DNA of 64,000 nucleotides. Source: Ruminococcus bromii (GTDB lineage Bacteria > Bacillota > Clostridia > Oscillospirales > Acutalibacteraceae). The notes beneath the pieces are model-generated. The model was not told where the DNA came from and did not search any database. It saw nothing but the letters and a program-made list of their open reading frames with translations. The first letter of the stretch is position 1. Each line of letters starts with the position of its first letter. Location of the stretch: contig NZ_NNSR01000073.1 of NCBI RefSeq assembly GCF_002834225.1, forward strand, positions 1 to 64,000. Direction: 5' to 3'. The position numbers and the translations under genes are program-made. Of the stretch, positions 60,010 to 64,000 are shown piece by piece.

Positions 60010-61128
60010 TTAATCACCTATCATATCCTTCAGAATATCAAACGATTTTTTTCTTTCGGTTGAGATTATCTCGTTTACCCTATTAAAATCAATTTTTTCC
60101 TCTGCAATTTTAAAGTCATCATAGCTCTTTAAAATTCGATTCTCATATCCTATCAGTTCCAGAATACTCGAAATTCTTTCGCTGTAGCTCTTGGGCAGAA
60201 CATCTGCAAATTGAGTGTTAAGTCCTATCGAAAAAGCTGTACCGTGAAATGAATCGGTAAGAAAGTATTCTGCATTCTTTATATACCATAAAAATTCACC
60301 GACAGGCGGACAACAGATAAATTTTCCGCTGCGGACAATATGATGAAAACAATGGCTTACCCTGTAAAGTTTTAGCCCTTTTCTCTTTGCAAACTCTTTT
60401 GCGTATGCATCAAACTGCTTATTTGGGTGAAGCTGATATACAAGCACATACTTTTCATCGCATTTGCGATTCGGAATAAGCTTTTCCCATTCGTTTTTAT
60501 CAAGCAAAAATGTCGGATCAAGAACCTGCTCTGCGTGAATTCCCAGTTCTGATGCAATTTTAATTCCGCTGTTTTCACGGATAGTAATTTTGTTGTATTC
60601 TTTAAGCCAACTTTTTATTCTTGTTTTGTTTTTTTCTTCAACACTCGCACCGCCAAAACTTGCGGCATATGCAATCTTTTTTACTTTTTTTGGCAAAAAG
60701 GACAGAAAGTAAACAGGATCAATTTCTCCGCAGACAACGGTATTCCACACCTGATCACTTCCTGTCATATATATGTCAGCTTTTGGAATATCGCTTTTAA
60801 GCTCTGCTTCGCTGTTATATTCTTTGTCCGTTACCTTGACAATTTTTCTGTATTCTTCAAAGCGTTTGTCAGCAAATTTATAGACGGGCTTTTGGGTCGC
60901 CTTAAAAAAAAGTCTGGTGAGTGCGTTTTTATTCCATTTTGCACTTACGCTTTTAAGCCTCGTATCAACTATATTCTCTGTTTTTTCATCGGTTCTGTAA
61001 TAATTAATGCATACAGCATTACAACCGAGTTTTTCGAGTGCTGTTTGTGTTGCATATGCCTGCAAAACAGAGCCGTAGTTTGAAACTGTGTGTCTTGTCA
61101 GATATGCAACTGTTTTTTTATTGTCCAT
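60010..61128 (-). CDS. Polysaccharide pyruvyl transferase
   Basis: The 372-aa protein belongs to the CsaB/PssM-type pyruvyl transferase family. Typical parts are HTVSNYGSVLQAYATQTALE at the start, MTGSDQVWN (116-124) and FLTDSFHGTAFSIGL near residue 285. It attaches a pyruvate ketal to sugars of a surface polymer using phosphoenolpyruvate in well-studied homologues. It sits next to the FrhB-like gene, which repeats the domain order of the fusion at 55322. Confidence 0.88.
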   Translation of the reverse strand: MDNKKTVAYLTRHTVSNYGSVLQAYATQTALEKLGCNAVCINYYRTDEKTENIVDTRLKSVSAKWNKNALTRLFFKATQKPVYKFADKRFEEYRKIVKVTDKEYNSEAELKSDIPKADIYMTGSDQVWNTVVCGEIDPVYFLSFLPKKVKKIAYAASFGGASVEEKNKTRIKSWLKEYNKITIRENSGIKIASELGIHAEQVLDPTFLLDKNEWEKLIPNRKCDEKYVLVYQLHPNKQFDAYAKEFAKRKGLKLYRVSHCFHHIVRSGKFICCPPVGEFLWYIKNAEYFLTDSFHGTAFSIGLNTQFADVLPKSYSERISSILELIGYENRILKSYDDFKIAEEKIDFNRVNEIISTERKKSFDILKDMIGD

Positions 61129-61130
61129 AA

Positions 61131-61616
61131 TCAGTCCAAACTTTCAATAGTAATACCGCCGTTGCTTTTTACAACAGAATTTGCGGGAATGTCATGATGA
61201 ATAACACAACCTGCACCGATAACGCTGTTATCCCCGATTTCAACGCCTTTGAGAATGACTGCATTGGTGCAAATCCAACAGTTGTTTCCGATTTTTACAC
61301 GACCTGTTGAATATCCCTGTTCACGGATAAGCTTTGTTCTGTCCCTGAATTTATGATTCTGGTCATAAATTTTGACATTTTCTCCGAATATGGTATGGTC
61401 GCCGATTTCAACACTTTCAAGGCAATTAACAGAACAACCACGATTGAAGAAGCAATCGTTTCCGATTTTTATTGATGCACCTTTTTCAAGATAAAGACCG
61501 AAATTTTTGCGGAAGGTTGTATTTTTCCCGACCGAAAATCTCTTTCCAAACATAATTTTAAAGCATAGTTTTTTTATTGCGGCTTTTGTTCGCCAGTATA
61601 TTTTTAATAAGATCAT
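61131..61616 (-). CDS. Hexapeptide-repeat acyltransferase (WbbJ-like)
   Basis: The 161-aa protein is a left-handed beta-helix acyltransferase, with repeats such as VEIGDHTIFGENVKIYDQ and VKIGNNCWICTNAVILKGVE, then IGDNSVIGAGCVI. The His in the DQNHKF loop is the likely catalytic residue. It probably acetylates a sugar of the repeat unit from acetyl-CoA. It overlaps the GT4 gene upstream by 4 bases. Confidence 0.92.
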   Translation of the reverse strand: MILLKIYWRTKAAIKKLCFKIMFGKRFSVGKNTTFRKNFGLYLEKGASIKIGNDCFFNRGCSVNCLESVEIGDHTIFGENVKIYDQNHKFRDRTKLIREQGYSTGRVKIGNNCWICTNAVILKGVEIGDNSVIGAGCVIHHDIPANSVVKSNGGITIESLD

Positions 61617-62866
61617 ATTTTATTACCGCCCTTAGCCTTTATCAGTTCCTTGTAGCATTTCATAAGCTTATTATAGTATGCTTCGCAGTCGCAGCTGTCT
61701 TTGGCTTTTTTAAGTGCAGACTCTGACATTCTGCTGTATTCGTCATCCGAGAGACTGTTCATTTTCTTCAGACATTCACAAAGGCTGTCAGGATTATTGG
61801 GTTCACAGATAAAACCCGTAATGCCGTCATCAACAATTTCCGGAAGTCCTCCGTAATTGCTTACGATTGCAGGCTTGCCGACCGCAATTGCCTCAAGAAT
61901 TGAATACGGACCGTTTTCATACCATTCACTCGGCAGAATTACGCACTTTGCGTGTTCAACATACTTCTTTAATTCGTCACCGCTCTGAAAACCTGTAAAG
62001 ATAACCTTGTCGGTCAAATTGTTTTCTTTTACATAGGTTTCAAGATCTTTCCTAAGAGGACCGTCGCCCACAAGATACAACTTGTTTTCAAAATTTCCCT
62101 TATGATAAGCTTTTACAAGCGACATAAGCCCCTTTTCAACTGATAATCTGCCGAAAAACAGAAAGTAATCGTCAATATCCTTACAAAGGTGATATTGAGT
62201 ACCTGACGGCAAAAAATTTACCCAATGAACAATTGGATTTTTGGTTATGTGTGATTCAACAAATTGTCTGCGGTAAAAATCGGAAGGGCAGATATAGAAA
62301 TCTATCTTATCGTACATATGCATACGCTCGTAATTTTTAGCCTCGATTACGGCAAGATATGTTTGCATAGCTGAATTTTTCACGCATTTTTGTTCGATTG
62401 CCGGTTTATAACTGTGTTCCCTAACACAACGGTCGCAAACTTTTCCGTCACAGAGCATGGTGTGTGTTGGACACACACAGTTCAAATCATGTGCGGTCAG
62501 TACAACGGGAATATTGAACTTTTGAATAGCATTGAGTATTGAGAGCGTTATGTGACGGTGAACAAGATTGATATGTACAATGTCGGGTTTTTCATCTTTG
62601 ATAAGTTTCTCAATCTTTTTTTTAGCGTCAAATGAGTAGAGTGCATGAAAACCCGCACTTAATTTTTGAACGGCAGACATACTTTTATTGAAATCAACAT
62701 TTTTTGAGAAATATTCGGATTGCGGACAAGCGTAATTTTTTTCGTCCTGCATTGCAAAATAAATAACCTCGTTACCGTGTTCCTCAAGAAGTTTTGCAAG
62801 ACCGAAATAGTAGGTTTCACTTCCGCCTTTTACATAGTGGTATTTATTAACAAGCAGAATTTTCAT
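61613..62866 (-). CDS. Glycosyltransferase family 4 with Cys-rich insert
   Basis: The 417-aa GT-B enzyme has the N-terminal YHYVKGGSETYYFGLAKLL and a C-terminal motif VILPSEWYENGPYSILEAIA. The insert around residues 130-170 (LNCVCPTHTMLCDGKVCDRC) holds several cysteines and is a known feature of one GT4 subgroup in surface-polysaccharide clusters; it may bind metal. An ATG follows GGCGGGG. The gene is coupled to the acyltransferase. Confidence 0.92.
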   Translation of the reverse strand: MKILLVNKYHYVKGGSETYYFGLAKLLEEHGNEVIYFAMQDEKNYACPQSEYFSKNVDFNKSMSAVQKLSAGFHALYSFDAKKKIEKLIKDEKPDIVHINLVHRHITLSILNAIQKFNIPVVLTAHDLNCVCPTHTMLCDGKVCDRCVREHSYKPAIEQKCVKNSAMQTYLAVIEAKNYERMHMYDKIDFYICPSDFYRRQFVESHITKNPIVHWVNFLPSGTQYHLCKDIDDYFLFFGRLSVEKGLMSLVKAYHKGNFENKLYLVGDGPLRKDLETYVKENNLTDKVIFTGFQSGDELKKYVEHAKCVILPSEWYENGPYSILEAIAVGKPAIVSNYGGLPEIVDDGITGFICEPNNPDSLCECLKKMNSLSDDEYSRMSESALKKAKDSCDCEAYYNKLMKCYKELIKAKGGNKI

Positions 62867-62868
62867 TA

Positions 62869-63876
62869 TCAGCCCCGCCTTTTTCCTTTAAGTGAGCGTA
62901 CCATTGGGTACAACTTTGAGTGAACAAGTGAGATACCTGCAATCATCATTCTTTTCGGCATGGCATTGCACACACTCGTCATCATTTTTTTGGATTTCTT
63001 TCTGACATCGGGATATTGCGGAAAATCTTTCCACGGTGACATTGATTTATATTTGAGATAATCCCCGACAAAGGGGTGATTGTTATTTTCGTTCCACGGG
63101 CGTGTTCCCGAAAGGAAACACGAGGTGTAGTGAATTATATAAGGATCGGTTACCGCCTCGATGTATTCTTCTTCACTCAGATGATGCTCGGGACGACGCA
63201 CCTTCATAAGATCTTTAAAATTAAAATCAAAGAAAACAGTCATAGCGTCGTATTTGGTATGGATAACCTTTACAAGATTCTTTTTGGCAAGAACACCGTT
63301 AAGAACCCCTTGATCAACATAGGTGATGTTGCCGTTGTGAGCAATAATAAAATCGAGAAAGTCTTTTTCCACATTCATCTCTCTCCAGCTTTTAAGGTCA
63401 ATCAGCAAAACACCGTTATTTGTATAAGTGCTGTCGCACGGAAGATTCAGTTCGGTTTTATAACGGTCACTTCGGCAATCGTCAACTGCCGCAACGATCT
63501 TATCTTCCAGATCTGTTTCCCAAAATTCTCTCAAAGAGTGACGCACAACCGTGTCACAGTCAAGATAAATACAGCGGTCGAGATTATCAGGCAGTATCGT
63601 GCAGAGAAACAGTCTGAAAAATGTGCTGATGTTCCATCTTCCGACTTCTATATCAACACCTGACATTTTGTTAAGATCAGGGCGGGGAATAAAAACAATA
63701 TTTCTGCCGAATTTGTCAACCATATTCTCAAATCTCTTTTTGTTTTCATCTGAGATATTGTTGTCAATCATATAAATGTTGATTTCATCGGCATCGGTAT
63801 TGTTGTGTAAGAGTGACATTATTGACACACCGGCAATAGGGGCATAGCTGTCGGAGCTTGAATATACTATGTTCAT
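62869..63876 (-). CDS. Glycosyltransferase family 8 protein
   Basis: The 335-aa GT-A enzyme starts NIVYSSSDSYAPIAGVSIMS. The DxD donor motif is YLDCDTVVR (about 99-107), and later NNGVLLIDLKSWRE and YVDQGVLNGVL are GT8 hallmarks; HYTSCFLSGTRPW near 245 is the third His-containing motif. It transfers galactose or glucose in many homologues. ATG 63876 follows CGGAGGG. Confidence 0.93.
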   Translation of the reverse strand: MNIVYSSSDSYAPIAGVSIMSLLHNNTDADEINIYMIDNNISDENKKRFENMVDKFGRNIVFIPRPDLNKMSGVDIEVGRWNISTFFRLFLCTILPDNLDRCIYLDCDTVVRHSLREFWETDLEDKIVAAVDDCRSDRYKTELNLPCDSTYTNNGVLLIDLKSWREMNVEKDFLDFIIAHNGNITYVDQGVLNGVLAKKNLVKVIHTKYDAMTVFFDFNFKDLMKVRRPEHHLSEEEYIEAVTDPYIIHYTSCFLSGTRPWNENNNHPFVGDYLKYKSMSPWKDFPQYPDVRKKSKKMMTSVCNAMPKRMMIAGISLVHSKLYPMVRSLKGKRRG

Positions 63877-63912
63877 TTTACCCTCCGTGAAAAAGTAGTC
63901 GTAACATAAAAA

Positions 63913-64000
63913 TTACTTAAGATACTTATCCTCGTATTCCTTAAAAGTCTGAAGATTTTTATCTTTGTCGGCAATAATAAGATTTTCAATACCGCCGATT
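63913..64000 (-). CDS. C-terminal end of a further cluster gene (partial)
   Basis: The right edge holds the last 28 codons of a minus-strand gene, ending NLIIADKDKNLQTFKEYEDK-YLK and TAA at 63913. The rest is outside the window. It lies 36 bases upstream of the GT8 gene, so it belongs to the same cluster, but the fragment is too short to name. Confidence 0.6.
   Translation of the reverse strand, partial: IGGIENLIIADKDKNLQTFKEYEDKYLK

Overview
The window looks like a chromosomal segment of a low-GC, Gram-positive anaerobe of the class Clostridia, most likely a gut Ruminococcaceae/Oscillospiraceae relative (an inference from gene content). Evidence: strong AGGAGG-type ribosome binding sites, TTGACA/TATAAT promoters with 17-nt spacers, the Firmicutes rimP-nusA-ylxR-ylxQ-infB-rbfA-nrnA-truB operon, a two-piece cobalamin methionine synthase, glycogen phosphorylase beside amylomaltase, a secreted cohesin-like protein, and pyruvyl-transferase/FrhB genes in a surface-polysaccharide cluster.

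Layout. 1-570: a tiny membrane-peptide gene with a facing antisense promoter, read as a type I toxin-antitoxin-like locus. 570-3270 (minus): acyltransferase-like membrane protein, ABC exporter pair and an XRE/AbrB regulator. 3535-7170 (plus): envelope proteins and an Mrp/ApbC ATPase. 7170-7585: tandem intergenic repeats. 7586-14940 (minus): translation and ribosome-maturation operon with a recognisable promoter and a MITE-like insertion between rbfA and infB. 15214: tRNA-Thr(GGU), followed by a 196-bp tandem repeat carrying copies of the tRNA 3' end, a second copy of the toxin/antisense locus, a ribbon-helix-helix protein and a membrane protein/XRE pair; this is a small accessory island. 17634-19352: NifU-like scaffold plus GGGtGRT protein, a conserved pair of unknown function. 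19509-19601: a possible structured RNA. 20194-24087 (minus): metF, MetH activation protein and metH. 24381-28239 (minus): malQ-glgP. 28380-32419: pncC, rsmE, mtnN, ilvB. 32716-38162: uracil/xanthine permease, a DNA-cytosine methyltransferase remnant, a DUF885 lipoprotein and a MATE exporter with a terminator-like leader. 38240-41659 (minus): aminotransferase, trpS and a GT-C-like membrane protein. 42009-49492: DHHW protein, NUDIX, membrane protein, rlmB, a P-type ATPase-like protein that has lost its catalytic motifs, and rpe. 49895-52021: secreted modular protein. 52236-52551: chimeric transposase remnant. 52666-64000 (minus): polysaccharide cluster with flippase, polymerase, glycosyltransferases, acetyltransferase-like protein, a pyruvyl transferase plus FrhB pair, and a fusion of the same two domains; it continues past the right edge.

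How the parts work together. The minus-strand translation operon runs from one promoter at about 14,911-14,939. MetF supplies methyl-THF to MetH, whose reactivation domain is a separate overlapping gene. MalQ and GlgP form a glycogen/maltodextrin breakdown unit. The right-hand cluster has what is needed to build, decorate, flip and polymerise a repeat unit. The most unusual items are the duplicated toxin/antisense locus whose promoters on both strands are preserved while flanks diverge, the tRNA-end tandem repeat, the GGGtGRT pair, the catalytically dead P-type ATPase-like protein, and the pyruvyl transferase-FrhB fusion. All functional calls were made by reading the sequence, without database searches.
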